Below, piece by piece: positions 55,229-64,000 of a stretch of DNA of 64,000 nt. The position numbers and the translations under genes were made by a program. Under the pieces are notes generated by a model that was not told where the DNA came from, did no database searches, and saw only the letters and a list, made by a program, of their open reading frames with translations. Source of the DNA: Fulvimarina uroteuthidis (lineage in GTDB: Bacteria; Pseudomonadota; Alphaproteobacteria; Rhizobiales; Rhizobiaceae). Position 1 is the stretch's first letter. Each line of letters starts with the position of its first letter. Location of the stretch: positions 434,001-498,000 of the forward strand of contig NZ_JAXLPB010000003.1 of the NCBI RefSeq assembly GCF_034321785.1, given 5' to 3'.

Positions 55229-56464
55229 TCATCCGAAGCTCTTGCGCGGATCGAAGGCGTCGCGCACCGCTTCGCCGACGAAGACCAGCAAGGATAGCAT
55301 GAGTGAGATCACGAGAAACCCGGAGAAACCGAGCCAGGGCGCCTGGATATTGTTCTTTCCCTGGGCGAGCAGTTCCCCCAGAGAGGGCGAACCGGGCGGC
55401 AGGCCGAAGCCGAGAAAGTCGAGGGAGGTCAGCGTCGTGATCGAGCCGTTCAGGATAAAGGGCAGGAAGGTCAGGGTCGCCACCATCGCGTTCGGCAGAA
55501 GATGCCGCCACATGATGGTGAGATCGCCGACGCCGAGGGCGCGCGCGGCCGAAACATATTCGAAATTGCGCGCGCGCAGGAATTCGGCCCGCACCACGCC
55601 GACGAAGGCCACCCAGGAGAACAGGAGCATGATGCCAAGAAGGATCCAGAAGCCCGGCGGCAGGATCGCGGCGATGATCAGCAGGAGATAGAGCACGGGT
55701 ATCGATGACCAGATCTCGATGAACCGCTGGAAGATCAGGTCGGTCCAGCCGCCGAAATAGCCCTGGATGGCGCCGGCCGCGACGCCGATGACGGCGGACG
55801 CCGCCGTCAGGATCAGCCCGAACAGAACGGAGATGCGGAAGCCGTAGATCAGCCGCGCGACGACGTCGCGGCCCTGATCGTCGGTGCCGAGCCAGTTCAT
55901 GTTGCCGAAGGTGCAGTTCTTGTCGGCGACCCCGTCCAGATAGCGCGAGCAGGCCTCCTCGTCGCTGAGCGTCCATGTCGGCGGGGACGGGGCGGGCGAG
56001 GGTATCTCGTTGTTGACGGTCTGGTAGGAATAGCGGATCGCCGGCCAGATCGCCCAGCCATTGGCCTCGATCTCGTCCTGGACGAAGGGGTCCCGATAAT
56101 TGGTCACGGGCAGGAAGCCGCCGAACACCTCCTCCGGATAGTCCACGACGACCGGATAGTAGAATTCGTCATTGTAGGAGACGAGCAGGGGTTTGTCGTT
56201 GGCGATCAGTTCGGCGACGCCGGTCAGAACGAACAGGACGAGGAAGATCCAGAGCGACCAGTAACCGCGCCGGTTCGCCTTGAAGTTCTGCCACCGGCGC
56301 CTGCTGAGGGGCGACAGTGCGGGGCGCTTCACCTGCCGGGAGGCGGGCGCCGACTGCGCGATGCCGGCCGTTTCCTCGCGCGCGATCGCGGCCGCGCGAT
56401 CGTCGCTCAGCGTCTCTTGGTGAGACGGGTCGTTTTTCAGGCGGTCCTTGAGAGCGTCATCCAT
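55229..56464 (-). CDS. yejE: Peptide ABC transporter permease YejE
   Basis: A 411-residue permease. A cytoplasmic N-terminus of about 70 residues and one helix come first, then a large periplasmic insertion with FYYPVVVDYPEEVFGG and TFGNMNWLGTDDQGRDVVARLIYG, a hallmark of YejE/OppC-type permeases. Five further helices with the EAA loop (EYVSAARALGVGDLTIMWRH) follow. It lies 188 bp downstream of yejB. Confidence 0.93.
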   Translation of the reverse strand: MDDALKDRLKNDPSHQETLSDDRAAAIAREETAGIAQSAPASRQVKRPALSPLSRRRWQNFKANRRGYWSLWIFLVLFVLTGVAELIANDKPLLVSYNDEFYYPVVVDYPEEVFGGFLPVTNYRDPFVQDEIEANGWAIWPAIRYSYQTVNNEIPSPAPSPPTWTLSDEEACSRYLDGVADKNCTFGNMNWLGTDDQGRDVVARLIYGFRISVLFGLILTAASAVIGVAAGAIQGYFGGWTDLIFQRFIEIWSSIPVLYLLLIIAAILPPGFWILLGIMLLFSWVAFVGVVRAEFLRARNFEYVSAARALGVGDLTIMWRHLLPNAMVATLTFLPFILNGSITTLTSLDFLGFGLPPGSPSLGELLAQGKNNIQAPWLGFSGFLVISLMLSLLVFVGEAVRDAFDPRKSFG

Positions 56465-56652
56465 GGATCAACGACCTCTCTTTGCGAAGGTTTCGATCAG
56501 GCGGCGGAGTGCCTGCGGTTCGTTGCCGCTTTGACGCATCGTTCGGGCCTGGGGATGACGAGCCGCAAAGGCTGGGTGGCAATGAACGCCGCCAGCGTGG
56601 CGGCGGACGGCCGAAAGAGTGCAAGGCGCCTCGGGAATAGTGCACGCCATCC

Positions 56653-57780
56653 TCAAACCCCCCGGCTCTCGAAATCGATCCGCGGATCGATCCACGTATA
56701 GGTGAGATCGGAAATCAGCGTCGTGACGAGACCGATCAGCGAGAAGATGTAGAGCGTACCGAAGACCACCGGATAGTCGCGCTGGTAGATCGCCTGGAAA
56801 CCCAGATAGCCGAGACCGTCCAGCGAAAAGATCGTCTCGATCAGGAGCGAGCCGGAGAAGAAGGCACCGATGAAGGCGCCGGGAAAGCCGGCGACGATGA
56901 TGAGCATGGCGTTGCGGAACACGTGGCCGTAGAGCACCCGGCTCTCGGTGAGGCCCTTGGCGCGAGCGGTCGTCACATATTGCTTCCGGATCTCGTCGAG
57001 GAAGGAGTTCTTGGTCAAAAGGGTCGTGGTCGCGAACGCCGAAAGCGACAGGGCGATGAGCGGCAGCGCCAGGTGCCAGAAATAGTCGGGAATGGTCTGC
57101 GTCACGCAGCGCGCCGGATCGAACGCATCCGACCATGGCGCGCACCAGTTGCCGTTGACCCCGTCCGACAGGAGGCCGCGCAAGGGGAACCAGTCGAAGA
57201 AGGAACCGCCGGCAAACAGCACGATCAGCAGGACGGCGAACAGGAACCCTGGAATCGCATAGGCGACGATGACGATCGCCGAGGTCCAGATGTCGAAGGT
57301 CGAACCATCGTGCAGCGCCTTGCGGATGCCGAGGGGAATGGAGATCAGGTAGGACAGGAGCGTGATCCAGATCCCGAGCGAAATCGACACCGGCATCTTT
57401 TCCAGAATCAGGTCCCAGACCGAGATCGAACGGAAATAGCTTTCGCCGAAATCGAATCGCGCAAAGTCCCAGAGCATCTTGCCGAAGCGTTCGAGCGGAG
57501 GCTTGTCGAAGCCGAACTGCTGTTCGAGACGCGCGATGAATTCGGGATCGAGACCCTGGGCGCCACGATAGCTGGAGCTTTCGCCGCCCTGGCCGCCGAA
57601 GTCGCCGCCACCACCACCGGAGACGCGGTCGGTCGCCGAACCGGCATCGCCCTGAAGGGTCGCGAGCACCTGCTCGATCGGGCCACCCGGCGCGAACTGG
57701 ATGACCAGGAACGAGATGGCCAGAATGCCGACGAGGGTCGGCACCATCAAGAGCAGTCGGCGGAGGATATAGGCGCCCAT
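56653..57780 (-). CDS. yejB: Peptide ABC transporter permease YejB
   Basis: A 375-residue permease with the usual start MGAYILRRLLLMVPTLVGI, an extended Gly-rich periplasmic insertion (residues about 50-75), and five further helices with the EAA-type segment QYVTTARAKGLTESRVLYGH. YejB pairs with YejE to form the channel. It ends VSTWIDPR-like (TYTWIDPRIDFESRGV). Confidence 0.93.
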   Translation of the reverse strand: MGAYILRRLLLMVPTLVGILAISFLVIQFAPGGPIEQVLATLQGDAGSATDRVSGGGGGDFGGQGGESSSYRGAQGLDPEFIARLEQQFGFDKPPLERFGKMLWDFARFDFGESYFRSISVWDLILEKMPVSISLGIWITLLSYLISIPLGIRKALHDGSTFDIWTSAIVIVAYAIPGFLFAVLLIVLFAGGSFFDWFPLRGLLSDGVNGNWCAPWSDAFDPARCVTQTIPDYFWHLALPLIALSLSAFATTTLLTKNSFLDEIRKQYVTTARAKGLTESRVLYGHVFRNAMLIIVAGFPGAFIGAFFSGSLLIETIFSLDGLGYLGFQAIYQRDYPVVFGTLYIFSLIGLVTTLISDLTYTWIDPRIDFESRGV

Positions 57781-57945
57781 GCGGAGTGTCGGTCTCCTGA
57801 AGTTCTTCGAGCCAAGCCGGGCGAACGGGCGCCCACGCGGCGGTCTCGTCTTGGTTAATCGATCTCTAGCAGCCTGTTTGCCCTATGCAAAACGACGCGG
57901 GTCCGGTCGTAAAGCTTCGCACAACGGTCGGCCGGAGCGAATGCA

Positions 57946-59829
57946 TCATGCCTTGCCGATGGCTCTCGCCTTGTCTTCGTCGAACCACCAGAGACTTTCC
58001 ACAGGCCAGCCATAGTCGGGTTTGGGTTCGGCAAAGCCGAACATGTCCCAATAGGCGACCCGATGAACGTCCGCATTGATGTTGGGAAGCCAGTCGAGCC
58101 GCCAGCGCAAGACCCGGTCGAGCGCTTTGAGAACAGTGACGAGTTCGTCCCGACTTTGCACGCGTCCGACCTCGGCAATCAGGCTGTCGACAGCTTCGCT
58201 GGCCATGCCCGGATAATTGTTGGCCCCCTGTCGATCCACCGAGTCCGAACCAAAGAAAGCGGACAGGGATTCGCGCGTCGGCGTCGGCGTGAGCGCGAAA
58301 GCGGCGAGGATCATATCGAATTCGAAGGCATTCGTGCGCCTTTGGTATTGTGCGGCATCGACAAGCCGGATCGAGGCATCGATCCCGATGCGGCGAAGCG
58401 TATCCATGAATTTGGAATAGACGCGCTCCTGTTCTGAACCGAAGGTCAGAAATTCAAGCCTGAAGACCTCACCGGACTGATTTTGCATGCGGTTGTTCGT
58501 AAAGGTCCAACCGGCCTCTCCAAAAAGCCGGATCGCCTCACGCAGCTTTGTGCGATCCTGACCGGAGCCATCTGTGACCGGTTGGACCCAGACTGGCCCG
58601 AACACTTCGTCCGGTATCTTGCCCCGCAAGGGCTCAAGGAACGTCAGCTCGTCCGGGCCGGGCTCTCCCATCGCCATGAACTCCGAGCCCTGAAACGGCG
58701 AATCGGAGTGATTTCGAAGGCCGAACAGCAAGTTGGCATTCGTCCATTCGAAATCGAAGCACATGTTGATTGCTTGTCGAACACGCGCATCGGCGAACCG
58801 CTCGCGCCGCTGATTCAGCGCCCAACACTGGAATTTGGGGCGTTTTTCTGCGTCGAACTCGTTCAAGATCACATCGCCGCTCTGAACGGCCGGAAAGTTA
58901 TAGCCGGTCGCCCAATCCTTGGTCGTGAACTCTTCCCGGAAATGGATGAGACCTTTGCGGAATGCCTCGAATGCCGGTTGGCGATCGCGGAAGAAGTCGA
59001 TCCGTATGGTCTGGAAATGATTCAGACCCTTCGCAAAGCCCAAGTCGCGCGCCCAGTAATCTGCTCGTTTCTCGTATTCGATGAAACCGTTGAAATTGTA
59101 TCGGCCGACGCCGTATTGGCCCGAACCGGGGATCACTTCGTCGGTTACCCGTGCGAAGTCTTTGCCGTTGAAGAAGGCACGCGGGATGATCGGAATGCCA
59201 AGCGAGGATAACGCATCCTGATAGTTCTGGGTGCTCGCCATCGTGATCAGGACTGTCTGCGGGTCGATGGCAACCACGTCCTCGACATTGCGAAGCGCGA
59301 TCACGAAGCTTGGGTGGCCCTTTTCGGCAAGCGTCTCATAGGAGAACACGACATCGTCGGCAGTGACCGGAGCGCCGGTCGAAAACCGGGCCTCAGGTCT
59401 CAGTCTGAATGTGAAGGTGAGCCGGTCGGCGGAAAGTTCGACCGTTTCGGCAAGTCCACCATAGATCGCGTCCGGCTCGTCGAGAGACGATGTCATCAAA
59501 GAGTCGTACAGACTTTCGAGGCGAGGGGGAGCGTTGCCCTGAAGGACGAACGTGTTCAGCGTGTCGAACGCAATTGCAGACTGGTTCAAGATCCAGCTTG
59601 GCACGCCAAAGTTGATCTGCCCCCCCTCAGGCGCATCCGGGTTGGCGTAATCGAAATGATCGAACCCGGCCGCGTATCTCAGCTCGCCAAAGGCCGAGAG
59701 GCCGTGCAGCGGCACGCCCGTCTCGATATTCGCCAATGCCTCGCGCAGGGGCAGGGCGAGGCTCGCCGCCGTGCCGAGCGCGAGCTGGCCGAAACGGCGG
59801 CGGGTGAGGGCGGTCGGCCCCGGCGCCAT
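57946..59829 (-). CDS. yejA2: Peptide-binding periplasmic protein YejA, second copy (Tat-type signal)
   Basis: A 627-residue extracellular solute-binding protein, family 5. The signal peptide carries a twin-arginine-like motif (LTRRRFGQLALGTAASLAL), so export by Tat is likely. The mature domain has LNTFVLQGNAPPRLESLYDSL, GAPVTADDVVFSYETLAEKG and INMCFDFEWTNANLLFGL, all typical of YejA. Its ATG shares one base with the stop of the first yejA. Its GC content looks lower than its neighbours (about 55-65% in lines counted by hand against about 68%). A 165-bp gap separates it from yejB. Confidence 0.9.
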   Translation of the reverse strand: MAPGPTALTRRRFGQLALGTAASLALPLREALANIETGVPLHGLSAFGELRYAAGFDHFDYANPDAPEGGQINFGVPSWILNQSAIAFDTLNTFVLQGNAPPRLESLYDSLMTSSLDEPDAIYGGLAETVELSADRLTFTFRLRPEARFSTGAPVTADDVVFSYETLAEKGHPSFVIALRNVEDVVAIDPQTVLITMASTQNYQDALSSLGIPIIPRAFFNGKDFARVTDEVIPGSGQYGVGRYNFNGFIEYEKRADYWARDLGFAKGLNHFQTIRIDFFRDRQPAFEAFRKGLIHFREEFTTKDWATGYNFPAVQSGDVILNEFDAEKRPKFQCWALNQRRERFADARVRQAINMCFDFEWTNANLLFGLRNHSDSPFQGSEFMAMGEPGPDELTFLEPLRGKIPDEVFGPVWVQPVTDGSGQDRTKLREAIRLFGEAGWTFTNNRMQNQSGEVFRLEFLTFGSEQERVYSKFMDTLRRIGIDASIRLVDAAQYQRRTNAFEFDMILAAFALTPTPTRESLSAFFGSDSVDRQGANNYPGMASEAVDSLIAEVGRVQSRDELVTVLKALDRVLRWRLDWLPNINADVHRVAYWDMFGFAEPKPDYGWPVESLWWFDEDKARAIGKA

Positions 59830-61892
59830 CAGTTCGCGGCCGCGCCGGTCGACGCCGCGCCGGCGTCCCCGGCATCGGCCGCAGCCGCAGCCGCCTTCGT
59901 CCACCAGGAGTACGGGTCGAGGCCGGCATAATCCGGCGTGTCTTCGGGACGCACGAGCTTGTCCCAATAGGCCAGCCAGATGTCCGCCTTGTTCCACTGG
60001 GGCACCACGTAATATTCCCACAGCAAGACACGGTCCATCGCCCGCGTCGCCGCCACGAGCTCCTCGCGGCTTTCCGCGTAGACGATGGCGTCGATCAGCT
60101 TGTCCACGGCCGGGTTCTTGACGCCCGCATAGTTGCGGCTTCCGGGCGCATCGGCGGCATCGCTCGCGAAGAAATCGCGCTGTTCGTTGCCCGGAGACAG
60201 GGATTGCGGATAGTAGGCCATTCCCACCATCTCGAAATCGAAGTTGCGCATCCGCTCGACATACTGGTTCGGATCGACGATCCGGATGTTCACGTCGATT
60301 CCCAGTCGCCGAAGATCCTTGGCGTAAGGCTCGAGAACGCGGCTGTCGCGCGGATCGCTGCCGAGCATCTCGATGGAGAACTGCGTGCCGGTCTCCGCAT
60401 CGATCAGGCGGTTGCCTTCGAGCCTGTAGCCGGCCTCCTGAAACAGGCTGAGCGCCTCGCGCAGATAGGTGCGTGCGACCCCGCGCTCGGAATAGTCGGG
60501 AAATCCTATCTCGTCGGTGAAGACTTCGGCCGGAATCTGATCGCGCAGGGGTTCCAGAATTTCGAGTTCGCGCTCGCTCGGAAGGCCGGTCGCGGCCAGT
60601 TCGCTGTTGTCGAAATAGCTCTTCTGGCGCTGATAGAGCCCGTAGAAGAGCGTCCGGTTCATCTCCTCGAAATTATAGACGAGGTTGAGGGCCTTGCGGA
60701 CGTTGCGGTCCTGGAACTTCTCCAGCCGGTTGTTGAGGACATAGGCCTGCATGGAGGACACCCCGCCATCCGGCACCTCGGTCTTGATGATCTCACCGTT
60801 CTGCGCGGCCGGGAAGTCGTAGCCCTCGGACCAGCGCTGGGCGGAATTTTCCACGCGAAAATCTTCAAGGCCACCCTTCTTGAAGGCTTCCCAGGACGCG
60901 CTCTCGTCCCGGAAATAGGTGTATTTGATCTGCCCGTAATTGTAGCGGCCGACGCGGACCGGATTGTCCCAGCCCCAATAGTCGTCGACCCGCTCCCACG
61001 TGATCGACTGCCCGGTCTGGAACGCGCCGATCTTGTAGGGACCGGATCCGAGCGGCGGCTCGATCGTCGGCTGGGAGATGTCGCGCTGGTTGCCGGCGGC
61101 ATCCGTGCCCTCCCACCAGTGCTTCGGCAGAACGGTCATGTCGCCGATGATCTGCGGCAATTCGCGGTTGCCGGTCTCATCGAAGCTGAACGTCACCTCG
61201 CGCTCGCCGGTCTTCTCGGCGGACTCCACATTGCGATAATAGGCGTTCCACTGGGGATGTAGCTCCTTCAGCTTCTCGAAGCTCCAGATCACGTCCTCCA
61301 CGGTGATCGGCTGTCCGTCATGCCACTTGGCATCGGGGTCGAGCCGGTAGGTGACGGAGGAAAAATCCGCCGGATACCGCATCGCTTCGGCGATCAGCGC
61401 ATGGGAGGTGGACGGCTCGTCGGGCGACTGCTCGAACAGCGTGTCGTAGAGGAGACCGCCCCCGAACGTCGCCAGCCCCGCAGCCGGCGTGCCGCGGATG
61501 ATGAACGGGTTGAGGCTGTCGAAGGAGCCCGACGCGACCCGATTGAGCGTTCCGCCGACGGGCGCGTTCGGATTGACGTAATCGTAATGCTCGAAGTCGT
61601 CCGGATATTTGTATTCGCCGAGGAGCGATGTCGTCGTGCGCCACTGATCGGGCGTGTCTCCCTCTGCCGCGGAGCTTCCGGTCGCTGCCGTCGCATCGGC
61701 AGCCTCGCCGTCCGATGCGACGGCGGCCGGCCCTGCAACGGCACCGTCCACGGGCGCCGCGGGATCGGTGGTCGCGGCCGGAGCGCCATTGCCCTGCGCC
61801 TGCGCCTCGAACGGTGCCAGGACGCAGAAGGCGGAGGCGGCGGAAAGAAGGAGAAGTCGAAGTGCAGGCCGGGTCGCGGGCGTGGTGAGCAA
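59829..61892 (-). CDS. yejA: Peptide-binding periplasmic protein YejA, first copy
   Basis: A 687-residue solute-binding protein of family 5. A Sec-type signal peptide (residues 1-32, ending EAQAQG) is followed by about 55 Ala/Thr/Asp-rich residues before the domain starts near EYKYPDDFEHYDYVNPNAPV. GSFDSLNPFIIRGTPAAGL and ITVEDVIWSFEKLKELHP are family segments. A short Ala-rich tail ends it. The start is TTG with GAGG nine bases upstream. Two adjacent paralogues suggest two peptide ranges served by one permease. Confidence 0.9.
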   Translation of the reverse strand: MLTTPATRPALRLLLLSAASAFCVLAPFEAQAQGNGAPAATTDPAAPVDGAVAGPAAVASDGEAADATAATGSSAAEGDTPDQWRTTTSLLGEYKYPDDFEHYDYVNPNAPVGGTLNRVASGSFDSLNPFIIRGTPAAGLATFGGGLLYDTLFEQSPDEPSTSHALIAEAMRYPADFSSVTYRLDPDAKWHDGQPITVEDVIWSFEKLKELHPQWNAYYRNVESAEKTGEREVTFSFDETGNRELPQIIGDMTVLPKHWWEGTDAAGNQRDISQPTIEPPLGSGPYKIGAFQTGQSITWERVDDYWGWDNPVRVGRYNYGQIKYTYFRDESASWEAFKKGGLEDFRVENSAQRWSEGYDFPAAQNGEIIKTEVPDGGVSSMQAYVLNNRLEKFQDRNVRKALNLVYNFEEMNRTLFYGLYQRQKSYFDNSELAATGLPSERELEILEPLRDQIPAEVFTDEIGFPDYSERGVARTYLREALSLFQEAGYRLEGNRLIDAETGTQFSIEMLGSDPRDSRVLEPYAKDLRRLGIDVNIRIVDPNQYVERMRNFDFEMVGMAYYPQSLSPGNEQRDFFASDAADAPGSRNYAGVKNPAVDKLIDAIVYAESREELVAATRAMDRVLLWEYYVVPQWNKADIWLAYWDKLVRPEDTPDYAGLDPYSWWTKAAAAAADAGDAGAASTGAAAN

Positions 61893-62025
61893 ACCAATAT
61901 CCTCTGCAGTCGCTGTTCGTGAAGCGTGTGGTCGTTCCAGCCTTTATGCTGTGGATGAGGCGGAAATGTCACGTGACGAAACGGTCATGTCGTCGCGATG
62001 TCGGCCGCTCTGATATTCACGGTAG

Positions 62026-62058
62026 CAAAGAAAAAGCCCCGGCATTGCGGCCGGGGCT
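62026..62058 (-). terminator. Intrinsic terminator of the cytochrome c gene
   Basis: AGCCCCGGC (62035-62043) pairs with GCCGGGGCT (62050-62058), and on the minus strand TTTTTCTTT follows. It lies 36 bp past the stop of the cytochrome gene and separates it from the yej cluster. Confidence 0.85.
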
Positions 62059-62093
62059 GTCGAGCGGTGTGACAAATCGGTGAAGCGTCGGCC

Positions 62094-63419
62094 CTACTTC
62101 GTCGTGCCGTCCTCGTTGTACTGGTTCAGGTAGGCGATGACATTGTCGATGTCGTCCTGGTTCTTCAGGCCGGCAAAGGCCATCTTCGTGCCGCTGACCG
62201 TGCCGCGCGGATCGGTGAGCCATGTGGTCATCAGCTCGGGGGTCCAGGCATCCTTGTCGGCCGCCCATTCGGTGAAGGCCGCCGAGAACGAATAGCCTTC
62301 GACCACCCCGGGCTTTTCGCCCATGATTCCGTTCAGCTCCGGTCCGATGCCGTTCGAAGCGCCTTCGCCCACCTTGTGGCAGGCCTGGCAGCGGCGGAAG
62401 ATGGCCGCGCCCGCTTCCGCATCGCCCGACACCTCGACGACACCTGCGCCTGCTGCCGGATCGGCGGCCGCGACCTCGGCGCCGCCCGCGGGCGTCGTCG
62501 ATGCCTCGTCGGCGGAGGCCGCCGGTGCCTCGGATGCCGGTTCTGCCGGGGCTTCGGTTGCCGGTGCCTCTGCCGCAGGAGCCTCTGCCGCGGGTGCCGG
62601 CGCTTCGGCCGCTGCGGCCGGGGCTTCGGCAGGAGCTGCGTCGCCGCTTTCCTGGATTTCGTTCGACAGCGTCTCGGGCTGGTTCTCCTCGCTCAGCACC
62701 GGCGCCTGGCTCTGCCCCGGCATCGCGTTGGCGGTATCGGGATCGGTCGTACCGGCGGCCTGCAGGTTGGCGTCGTCGGTTTCCGAGCCGGTCATGGTCG
62801 TCGTGCCCGGGCTGGTCTGGGCCGGTTCGCCCTCGGCGGCGCCCGTCTCTTCACCTTCGACCGGAGCCTCGGGCAGCGGCGCGGGCTCGCTGGCGAGCGA
62901 GCGCAGGTAGGCGATCGTGTCGGCGCGATCCTGGGGGTCCTTGATGCCGGCAAAGCCCATGACGGTGCCGCTGACATAGCCCTTCGGATCGGCGAGGAAG
63001 CCGTCGAGATGCTCGTAGTCCCAAACCACCGAACCGCCTTCGGAGAAGTCGGTCATCGCGCCGGAATAGGAAAAGCCCTCGTGCGATGCGATCGGGCGAT
63101 TGACGACGGACCAAAGGCCGGGGCCGATCTTGTTGGCGCCGCCTTCTTCAGCCGAATGACAGGCGGTGCACTTGCGGAACTGGGTCGCGCCGTCCTCGGC
63201 GCTCGCCGTCTGCAGGCGGGCCGCGATCGGCTCGACGGCGGCTTCTTCGCTGCCGCCGGCTTCACCACCCGTATCGGCCTCGGCCACGACAATCTCGAAG
63301 CCGGGCGTCTCGGGCGCCTCGGAATGGAAGATGCCTTCGGCCACAAGGCTTCCGCCGAACATCAGAAACACCGTACCGAGCACCGCGCCGGAAATCTTGT
63401 TGAACTGTAACGAATCCAT
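62094..63419 (-). CDS. Membrane-anchored cytochrome c with two CycM-like haem domains
   Basis: A 441-residue protein. The N-terminus MDSLQFNKISGAVLGTVFLM is a CycM-type membrane anchor. Domain 1 has haem site CTACH (residues 84-88) and Met ligand region GTVMGFAGI. A linker of about 150 residues rich in Ala, Pro and Glu follows. Domain 2 has CQACH (344-348) and GTKMAFAGL. Ordinary CycM (about 180 residues) has one domain and passes electrons to cytochrome c oxidase. The divergent kdsB partner is the usual neighbour of cycM in this order. Function as a two-haem electron shuttle is inferred. Confidence 0.9.
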   Translation of the reverse strand: MDSLQFNKISGAVLGTVFLMFGGSLVAEGIFHSEAPETPGFEIVVAEADTGGEAGGSEEAAVEPIAARLQTASAEDGATQFRKCTACHSAEEGGANKIGPGLWSVVNRPIASHEGFSYSGAMTDFSEGGSVVWDYEHLDGFLADPKGYVSGTVMGFAGIKDPQDRADTIAYLRSLASEPAPLPEAPVEGEETGAAEGEPAQTSPGTTTMTGSETDDANLQAAGTTDPDTANAMPGQSQAPVLSEENQPETLSNEIQESGDAAPAEAPAAAAEAPAPAAEAPAAEAPATEAPAEPASEAPAASADEASTTPAGGAEVAAADPAAGAGVVEVSGDAEAGAAIFRRCQACHKVGEGASNGIGPELNGIMGEKPGVVEGYSFSAAFTEWAADKDAWTPELMTTWLTDPRGTVSGTKMAFAGLKNQDDIDNVIAYLNQYNEDGTTK

Positions 63420-63622
63420 TGGCGGGGTAATGCCTCCTCAAGCAGCCGGTCAACGCTCGGCCATTCCACAGAATTGCCGCGGAACCTATGGGTTTTGCTT
63501 AACACAGGCAACAGCGTTATGAGGCGCTGCAGCCCGGACCTTTTGTCACCACACCCGCCGATCATCAAGCCATGTCGCGCAGACTTTACGGCCCGAACGG
63601 AAATTGTTTCAGAGATTTCGCC

Positions 63623-64000
63623 ATGACGACACTCGTTCTCATCCCCGCCCGCATCGGCTCCACGCGTTTGCCGCGAAAGGCGCTCGCCGACATCGCCGGC
63701 CGGCCCATGGTCGTTCATGTCGCCGAGCGTGCCCGCGAGGCCGATGTCGGGCGCGTGGCGGTGGCGACCGACGATGACGCCATCGCGGCGGCCGTGCGCG
63801 ACGCCGGCTTCGAGGCGGTGATGACGAGCCCGGATCATCCCTCCGGGTCCGACCGGATCTTCGAAGCGCTGCGTCATCTCGATCCGGAGGGCCGTGTCGA
63901 GACGATCGTCAATCTTCAGGGCGACCTGCCGACGATCGATCCGGCCTCGGTCCACAGCGTGCTCGCGCCCTTCGAGGACGGCGATTGCGATATCGCCACC
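63623..64000 (+). CDS. kdsB: 3-deoxy-manno-octulosonate cytidylyltransferase, N-terminal part
   Basis: The first 126 codons of CMP-KDO synthetase, cut by the window end. The enzyme activates KDO for lipopolysaccharide core synthesis. VLIPARIGSTRLPRKALADIAGRPMV, then ATDDDAIAAAV, then TSPDHPSGSDRI and NLQGDLPTI are diagnostic. It is divergent from the cytochrome c gene. Confidence 0.95.
   Translation, partial: MTTLVLIPARIGSTRLPRKALADIAGRPMVVHVAERAREADVGRVAVATDDDAIAAAVRDAGFEAVMTSPDHPSGSDRIFEALRHLDPEGRVETIVNLQGDLPTIDPASVHSVLAPFEDGDCDIAT

Overview
The window is GC-rich (roughly 63-67% by eye) bacterial chromosome with a clear alphaproteobacterial, Hyphomicrobiales-like gene content. Markers of this are a divergent cycM-type cytochrome c / kdsB pair, HdaA beside ppk and ppx, rnd divergent from aspS, a cysteine-containing FnrN/FnrL regulator beside ccoNOQP-ccoGHIS, a phasin, and a yejABEF peptide importer. 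I cannot name the genus. No IS element, prophage, CRISPR array, rRNA or convincing tRNA was seen. The only accessory-looking items are a hicBA toxin-antitoxin pair, a cation-efflux gene inside the yej cluster, and perhaps the second yejA.

Layout. 1-1.9 kb: rRNA modification operon (rsmC-like, rsuA-like, then an unidentified gene running off the left edge). 2-5.4 kb: preT and preA (dihydropyrimidine dehydrogenase) split by an oppositely oriented hicBA. 5.5-8.1 kb: taurine-pyruvate aminotransferase facing alanine dehydrogenase. 8.2-9.3 kb: a PAS-GGDEF protein. 9.5-17.7 kb: the complete cbb3 oxidase locus ccoNOQP plus ccoGHIS, each half with an FNR-type box. 17.9-19.4 kb: a hemerythrin-like gene and the FNR-family regulator. 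19.6-22.8 kb: a TonB system (tonB, two exbD, exbB, a secreted protein) behind a Fur-like box. 23.3-25.1 kb: queEDC. 25.2-27.8 kb: modABC. 28.3-30.2 kb: a chemoreceptor. 30.4-32.2 kb: purMN, divergent from an operon-like run of AI-2E-type permease, hdaA, ppk and ppx (32.4-38.2 kb). 38.4-41.6 kb: rnd and aspS. 41.6-46.1 kb: 2H phosphoesterase, an unknown periplasmic protein and parC. 46.2-48 kb: a small unknown gene and a SPOR-domain D,D-carboxypeptidase. 48.3-50.6 kb: phasin and isocitrate lyase. 51-52.3 kb: nth and a Nudix hydrolase. 52.3-61.9 kb: yejA-yejA-yejB-yejE-cdf-yejF. 62.1-64 kb: a two-domain membrane-anchored cytochrome c divergent from a truncated kdsB.

How the genes fit together. 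The strongest functional unit is microaerobic respiration: FNR-family regulator, two perfect FNR boxes, cbb3 oxidase structural genes and their assembly genes, with a hemerythrin-like protein sharing the regulatory region. The tonB cluster is probably iron controlled. Isocitrate lyase beside a phasin points to acetate/PHB carbon storage. Many gene pairs overlap as NTGA (GTGA, ATGA, TTGA), so translational coupling is common and several starts are GTG or TTG.

I did not find a clearly undescribed large system. The observations most worth following are: the paired ExbD proteins, one with Asn in place of the channel Asp at the same position; the tandem duplicated CycM-type cytochrome with a long Ala/Pro/Glu linker; the 32-bp near-perfect palindrome that carries the FNR box between ccoN and the hemerythrin-like gene; and the hicBA insertion that separates preT from preA.
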